The notes under the pieces were generated by a model that worked only from the letters and a program-made list of their open reading frames with translations, had not been told where the DNA came from and did no database searches. From Acidovorax sp. FJL06 (GTDB lineage: Bacteria; Pseudomonadota; Gammaproteobacteria; Burkholderiales; Burkholderiaceae_C): a stretch of 64,000 nt of DNA. Shown here one piece after another: positions 1 to 10,592 of the stretch (the first letter of the stretch is position 1; each line of letters opens with the position of its first letter). Location of the stretch: positions 7,051-71,050 of the forward strand of contig NZ_QAJR01000001.1 in assembly GCF_003852545.1 (NCBI RefSeq), in the 5' to 3' direction. The position numbers and the translations under genes are program-made.

Positions 1-413
1 TCCCAGTGATCTAGACTCCTGCAATCCAGGTGCCAATCTCCAGAACAGTTCCGGCCAGTGCGCATATCCCAGTGATCTAGACTCAATGACCTTTGCGCCG
101 TTGCTGTTGCCGAGTTCCGGCCAGTGCGCATATCCCAGTGATCTAGACTCCCCTGGCCTTGCTCCAACAAGGACGCCGGGTTCCGGCCAGTGCGCATATC
201 CCAGTGATCTAGACTAAGCCGTTCATGAACCGCATGTTTGTTGCGGTTCCGGCCAGTGCGCATATCCCAGTGATCTAGACTTCGAACTGCCCGCGCTCCG
301 CGTAGGCCCGGGTTCCGGCCAGTGCGCATATCCCAGTGATCTAGACTACGTCCAAGGCGGGGCCGATTATCTCTCTCGTTCCGGCCAGTGCGCATATCCC
401 AGTGATCTAGACT
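1..413 (+). CRISPR. Type II-C CRISPR array (right-hand end)
   Basis: Six full copies and one partial copy (positions 1-17) of a 36-nt repeat that begins GTTCCGGCCAGTGCGC and ends CAGTGATCTAGACT. Full repeats start at 48, 114, 180, 246, 312 and 378. Every spacer is exactly 30 nt (18-47, 84-113, 150-179, 216-245, 282-311, 348-377). All repeats are identical, including the last one, so no degenerate end is visible. The array continues beyond the left edge. The crRNA strand is inferred to be plus, because the anti-repeat of the predicted tracrRNA (about 4998-5034) is the reverse complement of this orientation and GTT pairs with AAC at the lower stem, as in other type II systems. Cas genes run on the opposite strand. 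Confidence 0.98.
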
Positions 414-424
414 CTGAGCGCCAT

Positions 425-450
425 AACTTCTTGATAACAAAAGAAGTTTT
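425..450 (+). terminator. Candidate terminator after the CRISPR array
   Basis: A perfect 8-bp inverted repeat, AACTTCTT at 425-432 and AAGAAGTT at 441-448, with an 8-nt loop and a short T run (447-450). It lies 11 nt after the last repeat and 34 nt before the cas2 stop. It could end array transcripts or protect against convergent reading from cas2. The stem is AT-rich, so its strength is uncertain. Confidence 0.4.
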
Positions 451-483
451 CGCTTTCAGAGCACTAGAAAACCGCGCCATTTG

Positions 484-810
484 CTAGAAGAGGTCAAATT
501 GGTCCGGTGCTTTTTGCGCCGGTTGTTTGCTGCGCCCGTGGTAGGTGATGGCGCGTTCGTATTGTTTGTCGGTGAATTGGAAGATATTCACTTTGCCGCC
601 CTGTGGCAAGGCGCGTTCTACGGCTCGGCACAGGGTATCCACCTGCGCCTGACTTGTGCAAAAGCGCATGTACACGCTGAACTGGCTCATTTCAAAGCCT
701 AGGTCCAAGAGACCGTTGCGAAACTGCGTGGCAGCCTTGCGTTCGGCCTTCTCAATCACAGGCAAGTCGAACATGACCACTATCCACATAAGCCGGTATC
801 CAGACAACAT
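484..810 (-). CDS. cas2: CRISPR-associated endonuclease Cas2
   Basis: A 108-residue Cas2. The ferredoxin-like fold starts with the hydrophobic strand MWIVVMFDLPV, whose Asp (residue 15) is the family's conserved metal-binding residue. With Cas1 it forms the integrase that inserts new spacers. It is the last gene of cas9-cas1-cas2, 30 nt after cas1, and about 70 nt from the array. Length is normal for type II Cas2. The ATG at 810 lacks a clear ribosome binding site; Met8 (789) is a possible alternative. GC is visibly lower than in the housekeeping genes to the right, which fits an acquired locus but does not prove it. Confidence 0.95.
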   Translation of the reverse strand: MLSGYRLMWIVVMFDLPVIEKAERKAATQFRNGLLDLGFEMSQFSVYMRFCTSQAQVDTLCRAVERALPQGGKVNIFQFTDKQYERAITYHGRSKQPAQKAPDQFDLF

Positions 811-840
811 GGTGTAGCAATGGACTGGCTTTAGTGGGGT

Positions 841-1770
841 TCAGTCCGCCTCAAAACTGCCCGCCAGCGAGAGGGGTAAGCCGGGCAACGGCAAATCCAG
901 CTTGGTGCGCTCACCCAGGTACACCTGGGCCAGGGAGATGGCTAGGCGCTGCATGCAAACCATCACCGGCGTAACGCCTGCAGCGGTGGGTATATCGTCG
1001 TACAGCACGCGCACCAAAGCACGTTTGGTCTCTGGGGTGACATGTGACTCGGCGGCCTGATGCAATTGCCATACCTTCAAGTCCACCATGGGGCGAAACG
1101 GCTCCATCAGGTCATCCACCAGGCGCATAGCGTTGGCGTCGTTGCTGTGATGCAGGCCGATGCTGGGATGCAGGCCTGCAGCCACCACGGCACGCGCCGT
1201 GGCAGAGCGCAGGATGGTGTAGCCGTAGTTCAATAATGCGTTGACGCCATCACCATCCTGATCGCGCCGAAACTCTGGGCCAAACAGCAAGCCCCAGTAG
1301 CGGCGGGCACCTTGGCCCTCAATGTTCTCGGGGTCGCCGCTTTTGACCTTGCCTACGAGCGCCTGCAGCGGTGCCGTGGGTGCGCCTGCGGCCTCCAGCG
1401 CTGCCGCCTGCTGCTCCAGCTTGCATTTGACAACTGCAGCCCACAAGCGCTTATGCAATGGCAACGCAGCCGCCCACTGGGCCTCAATGCGCTTGGCCTG
1501 CACATGGTGCCCATCCAGCGTCAGCAGAATGCCGATGGCGTTGTGGTTGGCACCGCACAGCACAAAGGGCGCACCGCGCTCTGCCAACGCCACCAGCAGG
1601 TTGTTGGTGTAGGTGAGGCCGTGGGCGTTGGCAATGACGGCAGCAATGTCATCCAGCGGCACCTGCCCTAGCTCTTTGCGCTCGCCTTCGGTGTCTTTCA
1701 CCACCATGAAGCCGCGGTGCACAAACAGGTGCCGCCTATCGTCTGCGATTTCGACGATGCGGCCTACCAT
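841..1770 (-). CDS. cas1: CRISPR-associated endonuclease Cas1 (type II)
   Basis: A 309-residue Cas1 integrase subunit. The N-terminal beta domain (about 1-80) is followed by the helical catalytic domain. Conserved metal-site residues are visible: Glu151 in NIEGQGARRYW, His207 in IGLHHSND, and an Asp near 220 in LVDDLMEPFRPMVD. It acts with Cas2 in spacer acquisition. It starts at ATG 1770, only 5 nt after the cas9 stop, so translation is probably coupled within the cas operon. No cas4 or csn2 gene is present, which is the hallmark of subtype II-C. Confidence 0.97.
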   Translation of the reverse strand: MVGRIVEIADDRRHLFVHRGFMVVKDTEGERKELGQVPLDDIAAVIANAHGLTYTNNLLVALAERGAPFVLCGANHNAIGILLTLDGHHVQAKRIEAQWAAALPLHKRLWAAVVKCKLEQQAAALEAAGAPTAPLQALVGKVKSGDPENIEGQGARRYWGLLFGPEFRRDQDGDGVNALLNYGYTILRSATARAVVAAGLHPSIGLHHSNDANAMRLVDDLMEPFRPMVDLKVWQLHQAAESHVTPETKRALVRVLYDDIPTAAGVTPVMVCMQRLAISLAQVYLGERTKLDLPLPGLPLSLAGSFEAD

Positions 1771-1775
1771 GGTGG

Positions 1776-4700
1776 CTAGCCCTGAAAGCCTGGGTCGCGC
1801 AGATCACCCATGGGGGACACAGACACCCGTCGAGCCATTGCTTGTTGCAAAGGCGCCGCGTTTTTGTATGTGTAGGAATAGGGGTCGGTCTTGTCGGCAT
1901 TGCGTTTATCCACATTGGCCTCATGAATGGCAGCGAGTGTCAAACGTCCCGCCGAATTGACAGAGACGACACGCATTACCTCTTCACGGTCCCGCAGTTG
2001 CAACCGTACGCAATCCCCGATGGCGAGCCGCATCACCAACGGCTTTCCGTTCTGCCCCTGACGAGCGTGACGCAGTTGGCCCCATCCAGCATCTCCCTCT
2101 CCTGCCGCTCGCACGATGCGATAGGCATCAAAGGTAGAAATCACGTCTCCCTCCCACTTGCCCAGCTCACTGCGGGTGATTTCAATGCAGTAGTTGCTGC
2201 CGCCCACGTAGCCTTTATAGGGCGATGGCTGCCCTTCGGCATCCACACCATGGCGGGTGGGCTGTGCGGGCTCTGCAATGCGGATGAGGTGGGTGATCTC
2301 GCGCCCTGCGCTGCCGTCGGCCTTGCGCCGCTGTTTGATGCTACCGTCCTTGCGGATGCCGTAAGAGGTTTCCTCCATCATCGCGCCCTCAAAACCATGG
2401 TCTGGCTTATGGCTCACCCAGATGTGCCGCACGGCGCGCTCCACATGGTCGCGGTAGGTGTCCCACGGCAAAGGCATGTTTTCTACCAAACGGTTCACGC
2501 CCCCTTCACGGGCTTGGGCGTTGGCGCTGGCAAAGCGCTGCAACAAGCCTTGGTCGGTCACGCCAACCACGCATGCATCCACGGCATGGTGGCGGTGGTC
2601 GTTGCGGTTCTTCTCGCCGTTCAAGCCCAGCACATCGTTCAGCGCCAACTTGGCGCGCAGCATCGCCGTCATCTGCCCCGGAATCACCCGCCCCCCTTGC
2701 GGGCACACCAGCCGCAAATAGCTGGTGGCCACGCGCGACAGGTAGCGCGTGTCGTTGAGCGCACGGGCCAGAAAGTCCTTGTCCTCGCCCAGCCAGCGCT
2801 CATGGCCATCGGGCGCAAAGCGGTAGCGTTTGCGCAGGGGCATGCGCTCGGCGCGCTGCAGAATGCCGTCATAACTCCACCCCTGCGCTTCAAAATCAGC
2901 CCGCGCCGCCCAAGGCGTGCGGTTGCGCTTGATGCGGTTGGCCTGGCGCATGGCCACGGTGCGGTTGTTCAGGCTGTCGTCCAGCGTCTGCGAGAACGGC
3001 AGGATGTGCTCAATCTCCACCTGCTCGCTGAGCAGCATGACGGCGCTGATTTGCACGCCGCTGTAGGGGCATCGGCGGTCGGCCACGTCAAAGCTCAGCT
3101 CTTCCCACAAGATCCATTTCTGGATGTCACTGGCCCGCACGCGCTCGGGGCTGATGCCCAAGGTCTCGGCAATGCGTTCGCGGATGCGGGCATTGCGGCG
3201 CTGGTTGTCGACCTGCTTTTTTTGCGTCTCCAGCTTCTGCTCACGGCTTTGCTTCAAATCGCGCGCCAACTCCACCACGATCTCAGCAGGGCGGCCATAG
3301 CGGCGGATCAAGGCATTGACCACCACCCGCACCTGGTTCAGGCCGATGTGCACCGTGGGGTTGGCGATCTTGCCGTAGCGCTCTTCGTCGTTGCGCGGGT
3401 TGTCCTTGGCAAAGGCCACATGGCGCTGCAGTGCACGGCCATAGTAGGGCAGCTCTTTGAAGGCGAACACGGGCTGGATTTCCCCCGTGGAGGGCACGGT
3501 GCGCTCGCCTACCAGCTCCACTTCGTCGCTTTCGTGGTCAAAGTCAAAGCCCAAATCGCTGTGGTGCGCAAACCCGGCGGCCTGCACGGCCTTGTCGTAG
3601 GTCACCACATCGCGCTGCAACTCGGGCACGATGCGCGCCAGGGCCTTGCGGCTCAGGCTGCCATAGCCTTCTGGCAAAGCCACGTTGGCAATGGCTTCGG
3701 CCCGAGCCTCGTCCACGCCCGTGTGCTGCTGCAGCCAGGCCACCAGGGTGCCCTCGCCCTCTTCATTCACGATCTGCCAGACGATCTCGTCCTGCAGTTC
3801 GACCGCAAAGCCCGCCCAGGCAGCACCAAACAGATCATTGCGCGCCAAGGCTGCGCTGGTGGCGTTACCTTTGAGTTCATTGCGCTTGGCATCTTGCAGG
3901 TTGAATTGCACAGAACCCGACAGTTTCAACAGCTTGCGAATCTGGTCAAAACTGAGCTTGTTCTTAGCCTCCAACGCTGCCACCACCGCATCGCGCTGGG
4001 CCAGCATCAGCGGCACTTCACGCAGCGTGTCATCCAGCAAACGCAGATGGTTCACCTCCTGCAAGATGCGAAAACGTTGCGTGCTGGGCAAGGCCAGCGG
4101 TGCGCGCTCTTCCTCAGGCAGCAAAGTACAGCGGCCAGGGCGCACGGGGCGCAGCGGGCGCTGGTGCAGCAGGGTGTCGCGCAAATCGGCACGCGCCACC
4201 TCGGTGAACAGGGCCGGTTGCAGCGCCGCCTGCGCAGCCCACAGCGCATCGAACTCCTGCGCAATCATGGCGCGGTCTACGTATAGGTCGTAGCTCTTGT
4301 CGATGCGTTTCTTGCCCTCTTCGGTGGTGAAGGGCTTTTCGCGGTAGCGCGCACGCACGCCCTGCCCTGCCACCCCTTCGGGCCGCTGCTGCATGCGCAC
4401 CTGCCAAAACCATTCACCCACCGTAGCGCAACCACTGGCCGTGATATGCGCGCGCAGTTGGTGGATGGCTTGTTTGAGTGCGCCGCTGTCGTTGTCTTTG
4501 CGATCGGTCTTGCGGTTGCTTTGAAAGCCCCGGCGCTGGTTGATGTGGAACAGCGCCCGCGCAAACTCGCCGGAGGTGAGTGCCCCATGCAGGCCCTTGG
4601 CGCGCAACTGGAAGGGGTTGAGCGACTCCAGCGCCTTGCGCTCGGCCACCTCGGCCGGAAAAAACCCATGGCGCACCAATTGCTCCATCATGCGCGCCTT

Positions 4701-4934
4701 GCGCTTGAGCAAGCGATCGCGGCGGCGGCGCATGGCACGGGCGGCACGGCGAGTCACGGCCAGAGACGATCCATCCTTGGGGTTGCGGCCATCGCTGAAG
4801 ATGCGCACGCCTGAGCGAATGATGGCTGTGGGAACACTGCCCCCAATCGGGTCTTGGTGAATCCTAAACATCGCCCACCCCAATGAAGTGGAACCCAGGT
4901 CCAGAGCCAAACGATACGCACCTGCAAAGGCCAT
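1776..4934 (-). CDS. cas9: Type II-C Cas9 RNA-guided nuclease
   Basis: A compact 1052-residue Cas9, in the usual 1000-1100 range of subtype II-C. From the ATG at 4934, RuvC-I holds Asp12 (LALDLGSTSLGWA), then an Arg-rich bridge helix (RAARAMRRRRDRLLKRKAR, about 63-81). RuvC-II has Glu555 (IVVELARD). The HNH domain has His643 in EIEHILPFS and Asn657. RuvC-III has His783 and Asp786 in HRHHAVDACV. All catalytic residues are present, so it should be active. A longer frame starts at TTG 4946, but ATG 4934 has a GGAG ribosome binding site 7 nt upstream and was preferred. It heads cas9-cas1-cas2, with the predicted tracrRNA divergent upstream. PAM cannot be read from the window. Confidence 0.98.
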   Translation of the reverse strand: MAFAGAYRLALDLGSTSLGWAMFRIHQDPIGGSVPTAIIRSGVRIFSDGRNPKDGSSLAVTRRAARAMRRRRDRLLKRKARMMEQLVRHGFFPAEVAERKALESLNPFQLRAKGLHGALTSGEFARALFHINQRRGFQSNRKTDRKDNDSGALKQAIHQLRAHITASGCATVGEWFWQVRMQQRPEGVAGQGVRARYREKPFTTEEGKKRIDKSYDLYVDRAMIAQEFDALWAAQAALQPALFTEVARADLRDTLLHQRPLRPVRPGRCTLLPEEERAPLALPSTQRFRILQEVNHLRLLDDTLREVPLMLAQRDAVVAALEAKNKLSFDQIRKLLKLSGSVQFNLQDAKRNELKGNATSAALARNDLFGAAWAGFAVELQDEIVWQIVNEEGEGTLVAWLQQHTGVDEARAEAIANVALPEGYGSLSRKALARIVPELQRDVVTYDKAVQAAGFAHHSDLGFDFDHESDEVELVGERTVPSTGEIQPVFAFKELPYYGRALQRHVAFAKDNPRNDEERYGKIANPTVHIGLNQVRVVVNALIRRYGRPAEIVVELARDLKQSREQKLETQKKQVDNQRRNARIRERIAETLGISPERVRASDIQKWILWEELSFDVADRRCPYSGVQISAVMLLSEQVEIEHILPFSQTLDDSLNNRTVAMRQANRIKRNRTPWAARADFEAQGWSYDGILQRAERMPLRKRYRFAPDGHERWLGEDKDFLARALNDTRYLSRVATSYLRLVCPQGGRVIPGQMTAMLRAKLALNDVLGLNGEKNRNDHRHHAVDACVVGVTDQGLLQRFASANAQAREGGVNRLVENMPLPWDTYRDHVERAVRHIWVSHKPDHGFEGAMMEETSYGIRKDGSIKQRRKADGSAGREITHLIRIAEPAQPTRHGVDAEGQPSPYKGYVGGSNYCIEITRSELGKWEGDVISTFDAYRIVRAAGEGDAGWGQLRHARQGQNGKPLVMRLAIGDCVRLQLRDREEVMRVVSVNSAGRLTLAAIHEANVDKRNADKTDPYSYTYKNAAPLQQAMARRVSVSPMGDLRDPGFQG

Positions 4935-4983
4935 AGGCCACTCCAATTGTGAAGACTAGACCGTCGGTTTTAGCAGATTCGTT

Positions 4984-4989
4984 TAGAAT
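4984..4989 (+). promoter_or_regulatory. Candidate -10 box of the tracrRNA promoter
   Basis: TAGAAT at 4984-4989 would place a start site near 4996, just before the anti-repeat begins. No convincing -35 box is seen at the usual spacing. The assignment rests mainly on position. Confidence 0.4.
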
Positions 4990-4995
4990 TCAAGC

Positions 4996-5088
4996 CTACT
5001 AAATATCACTGGGATATGCGCTCTGGACGCTAACAAGCTGAAAGATGCACCAAATGGAAAGCCCCGCATGCGGGGCTTTCGTCTTTCT
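4996..5088 (+). ncRNA. Predicted tracrRNA for Cas9
   Basis: The segment 4998-5034 matches the reverse complement of the CRISPR repeat: 17 identical bases at 5005-5021 (ATCACTGGGATATGCGC), then CTGG (5023-5026) and AAC (5032-5034), with a mismatch and a bulge between. The tail AAGCTGAAAGATGCACC resembles the nexus-like region of other II-C tracrRNAs. It is followed by a perfect palindromic hairpin, GAAAGCCCCG CATG CGGGGCTTTC (5057-5080), and a T-rich end (GTCTTTCT), which serves as terminator. The gene lies between cas9 and metH and is divergent from cas9, a known II-C arrangement. The 5' end is not defined by sequence alone. Confidence 0.9.
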
Positions 5089-5101
5089 GATCGGATTGGG
5101 C

Positions 5102-5147
5102 TCTAGCGCTTATTATTCAAGCGCAGGCAGCTATACAATCTATAGCA
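5102..5147. repeat. Copy of dispersed AGCGCTT/AGCTAT repeat
   Basis: Contains TAGCGCTT, then CAAGCGC, then AGCTATACAATCTATAGC, the same modules in the same order as copies elsewhere in the window (for example 30597-30645 and 58751-58798). It sits just after the metH stop codon. Confidence 0.7.
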
Positions 5148-7883
<2,736 letters not shown>

Positions 7884-7911
7884 AGGACTCACCTGTGCAG
7901 GGGCAGCGGAA

Positions 7912-8012
7912 ATACAGGTGAGCGTCGTTGCGGTGGGGCTTGAATAGCTTATGGGGTGCCCAAGCCTGACGGCTTCACCATGGCGATGGGGCCGCTGCAA
8001 CGCTCCTTGGGC
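7912..8012 (-). promoter_or_regulatory. SAH riboswitch upstream of metH
   Basis: Read on the minus strand, the segment has the SAH-riboswitch core in order: CCCAAGGAGCGTTGCAGCGG (8012 side), CAGGCTTGGG (about 7960), and CAACGACGCTCACC (about 7917-7930). GAGCGTTGC can pair with GCAACGACGCTC (P1), and CCCAAG with CTTGGG forms the expected pseudoknot. Just downstream, CTCACCT at the 3' edge can instead pair with AGGTGAG, the metH ribosome binding site (7888-7894). SAH binding would free the site, so this reads as an ON switch, as known for the class. It links metH expression to SAH build-up. Confidence 0.9.
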
Positions 8013-8125
8013 AAGCGGCGGATTTTACCGGGTCAGCGAACAGGCAGGAACTGCAAAAAGGTTCCGCCCAAAACGCCCTGCAGATAGCAGTGACGTTATT
8101 TGAAGAAGCGCGCTCTAGGCTGTTG

Positions 8126-8581
8126 TTACGAAGCCGCCATGGCCGATGCAGGCAAGCCGAACAGGTGATCGAACGCCCAGTTGAAGACAAACGTGTAGCA
8201 CAGGAAGAACACGATGAGCCCCAGGTCCATGACGAAGGCGGTCCACAGGCTCACGCCAAACCACCAGGCAAACAACGGCACCAGCGTGAAGACCAGACCG
8301 CCCTCGAACCCGATGGCGTGCGCCACGCGCCGCGCCACGCTGCGCCCGCGCACGGGCTGGCGCGCCTCCCAACGCTCGAAGGCCCAGTTGAAGATGAGGT
8401 TCCAGACGATGGCGATCACCGAGGCCGCCACCGCCACCACGCTCGAATGCCCCGCGCCCTGGCCCGTGAGCAGCGCCAGGCCCACCGTGGCGGCGCCAAT
8501 GGCGATCAGCTCGTACAGAGTGACGTAGATCACGCGGCGCTTGACGCCTTGCAGGCCAAAAAGAGTGGGTGTCTTGTCCAT
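8126..8581 (-). CDS. PACE-family multidrug efflux transporter
   Basis: A 151-residue inner-membrane protein with four predicted helices, arranged as two similar two-helix units (about 17-70 and 85-140), each with an NWAFE/NWAFD-type motif (NLIFNWAFERWE and TFVFNWAFDHLF). This duplicated layout is typical of the AceI/PACE exporters, which pump biocides such as chlorhexidine by proton exchange. The acidic Glu in helix 1 (Glu24, TLYELIA) matches the functionally important residue of AceI. A LysR gene is divergent across about 75 bp, the usual partner of PACE genes. Substrate is not known for this member. Confidence 0.85.
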   Translation of the reverse strand: MDKTPTLFGLQGVKRRVIYVTLYELIAIGAATVGLALLTGQGAGHSSVVAVAASVIAIVWNLIFNWAFERWEARQPVRGRSVARRVAHAIGFEGGLVFTLVPLFAWWFGVSLWTAFVMDLGLIVFFLCYTFVFNWAFDHLFGLPASAMAAS

Positions 8582-8655
8582 GGCCGGTACTTTATATTCA
8601 ACAATCTGACATATAAATTCAGCTTATTTCAGTTTTATTGACAGATAGAACCGCC

Positions 8656-9627
8656 ATGGCTTTCAACTCCGACAGCGTGCAGGTGTTTCTCACGGTGCTC
8701 GACCAGGGCTCGTTTTCGGCCGCCGCGCGGGCGCTGTCGCGGGTGCCTTCGGCCGTGAGCATGACGATGGCGCACCTGGAGGCCGAGCTGGATGTGCAGC
8801 TGTTTGACCGCAGCGGCCGCGAGCCCCGGCCCACGGCGGCGGCGCGCGCGCTGGAGCCCCAGGCGCGGCTGCTGGCCCAGCAGCTGCAGCAGCTCAACGC
8901 CCAGGCGCTGGCGCTGACCCAGGGGCTGGAGGAGCGCCTGACCCTGGCCATCGCCCCCGAGCTGCTGGCCGCGCGCTGGCGGGGCCCGCTGGCGGCGCTG
9001 GCGCACGAATACCCGCTGCTGCAGGTGGAGGTGCTGGCCGCCCCGCAGGTGGATGCGCTGGCGCTGCTGCACAGCGGCCGTGCGCAGCTGGCGCTGGTGT
9101 TCGAGCGGCCCAGCATCGACGGGCGCGAGGGGTTTCAGGAGGTGGGCACCGAAACCCTGGTGGCCGTGATTGCACCCGAGCACCCGGTGCTGGCCGGGGC
9201 CCGCGCAGCCGCCCAGGCGCGCGGCGAGCCACCCGAGGGCGCCATGCTGCGCGAGGAACACCTCACCACCACGCGCCAGATCGTGGTGGCCAGCCGCGAC
9301 CTGGGGCAGACCGACCCGCGTTTTGTGTTTGCCCGCCACCACTGGCGCACCGACAACCACCTGGCCGCGCTGGGCCTGATCGAGGCCGGCCTGGGCTGGG
9401 GCTGGCAGCCGCGCGCGCTGGTGCAGCCGCGCATTGCGGCGGGCACGCTGGTGGAGATGCCGTTTGAAAACCTCAGCAACGGCACGGCGCTGTGGGTGGA
9501 CGTGGTCTGGTCCAAGGAGCGGCCACTGGGCCTGGGCGCGGCGCGCTTCGTGGCGCTGATGCGCGAGAGCGCAGGGCCGCGCCCGGGGCCCGGCGAGAGC
9601 AGCATCAAAAAGCCGTCCAAGGCTTAA
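8656..9627 (+). CDS. LysR-family regulator next to PACE exporter
   Basis: A 323-residue LysR-type regulator. The winged HTH (about 5-65) reads FLTVLDQGSFSAAARALSRVPSAVSMTMAHLE, followed by a two-lobed substrate-binding domain. ATG 8656 is chosen over an upstream in-frame TTG at 8638. It is divergent from the PACE transporter gene and probably controls it through the shared AT-rich intergenic region (8582-8655). Effector not predictable. Confidence 0.85.
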   Translation: MAFNSDSVQVFLTVLDQGSFSAAARALSRVPSAVSMTMAHLEAELDVQLFDRSGREPRPTAAARALEPQARLLAQQLQQLNAQALALTQGLEERLTLAIAPELLAARWRGPLAALAHEYPLLQVEVLAAPQVDALALLHSGRAQLALVFERPSIDGREGFQEVGTETLVAVIAPEHPVLAGARAAAQARGEPPEGAMLREEHLTTTRQIVVASRDLGQTDPRFVFARHHWRTDNHLAALGLIEAGLGWGWQPRALVQPRIAAGTLVEMPFENLSNGTALWVDVVWSKERPLGLGAARFVALMRESAGPRPGPGESSIKKPSKA

Positions 9628-9660
9628 TCATCAAGCGCAAACAGCTACTGATTCAGTAGC
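9627..9660. repeat. Copy of dispersed repeat at two gene ends
   Basis: ATCAAGCGCAAACAGCTACTG and CAGTAGC modules of the dispersed family. It overlaps the last codons of the metallo-hydrolase gene (stop at 9631) and touches the stop of the LysR gene. Confidence 0.55.
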
Positions 9661-10470
9661 AACCACAGGGCGAACGGCGGCGTATCGAAACGCCCGTGAC
9701 TCGCCATCCTCAGGCACCCAAAGCCGGTCGGCCCAGCCCCCTTGCACGGCCAGCGCCCGCACCGAGGCGCGGGTGGTGGGGCAGTGGTCCAGCGCCTCCA
9801 GGTGGTTCACCACCAGGGTTCCGGCCATCAGGGCGGCGGCCTCGGCCATGTCGCCCCCGTCCATGAGGATGTCTGCCCCCAGGTCGAAGCGCGCACCACC
9901 CGCCGGCAGCACGGCCACGCCGGGCTGCAGCCGCTGCAGGCAGTCGCGCACGGTGGGGGTGAGCACCGTGTCGCCCGCCAGGTACACGCTGGGCTCGCCC
10001 GGCAGCTCCAGCAGGTAGCCGTGGCCATGCTCCATGAAGCGCCCCACCCAGCCCTCGCCGTGCACACAAGCGATCGGGGTGATCTGGCCGCCCAGGGCAA
10101 AGGGCTGGCGCGCCGCACCGGCCAGCGGCAGCACCTGCAGGCCGCGCTGCGCAAGGTAGTCCGCGTCGTGCGGCATGCAGAACACCGGGATGCGGCGCTC
10201 GCGCAGGAAGCGCTTGCCGGCGCTGTCCAGGTGGTCGAAATGCCCGCGCTGGCAATGCGTGATGAGCGCGTGGGTGACGCGCCCGAGCACCGCGTCGGCC
10301 TGCGCGGGCAGCTCCACGATGGGGTTGCGCTGGCGCCGCACGCCCAGGTAGCGCAGGGCGGGCAGGCTGCCCCGGGGCGCGAGCATGGGGTCCACCAGCA
10401 GGCCGATGGACTGCCCGGCGGCCTGGAATTCCAGCACCACGGTGGCGTTGCGAAGGTGGGTGATGTGCAT
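9631..10470 (-). CDS. MBL-fold metallo-hydrolase (UlaG/L-lactonase-like)
   Basis: A 279-residue metallo-beta-lactamase-fold protein. It starts MHITHLRNATVVLEF, with a Gln in place of the first His of the usual HxHxDH motif (THCQRGHFDHLD), then HGEG near the middle, AGDTVL, and NHLEALDHC near the end. The layout matches UlaG-like hydrolases and other MBL proteins of unknown substrate. The ATG at 10470 was used; a longer frame upstream overlaps the divergent regulator and looks artificial. The final residues (VAVCA) are encoded by a dispersed repeat. It is divergent from an AraC/GlxA-type regulator, which probably controls it. Confidence 0.75.
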   Translation of the reverse strand: MHITHLRNATVVLEFQAAGQSIGLLVDPMLAPRGSLPALRYLGVRRQRNPIVELPAQADAVLGRVTHALITHCQRGHFDHLDSAGKRFLRERRIPVFCMPHDADYLAQRGLQVLPLAGAARQPFALGGQITPIACVHGEGWVGRFMEHGHGYLLELPGEPSVYLAGDTVLTPTVRDCLQRLQPGVAVLPAGGARFDLGADILMDGGDMAEAAALMAGTLVVNHLEALDHCPTTRASVRALAVQGGWADRLWVPEDGESRAFRYAAVRPVVATESVAVCA

Positions 10471-10592
10471 GGCGAAGACTCCGAAGGAAGGGGGGTACGG
10501 ATGGGTATAGGTGGGTATGGGTGGATTGTTGAAATTTGGCGCGACGGCGAGAATGGCTGGATCTGACAATTTCTTGCCACTTCCGGCCATCC

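Noticed and set aside
1842-4286. 814-codon open frame on the plus strand across cas9
   Set aside because: It is antisense to the clear Cas9 frame; its product is His/Ala/Leu-rich without domains, as expected from GC-rich antisense.
4935-4946. TTG start four codons upstream for cas9
   Set aside because: The TTG lies at the ribosome binding site itself (TTGGAG); ATG 4934 has ideal spacing.
7884-8000. N-terminal extension of the metH C-part to 8000
   Set aside because: It runs through the SAH riboswitch; the ATG at 7883 has a proper ribosome binding site and family-like N-terminus.
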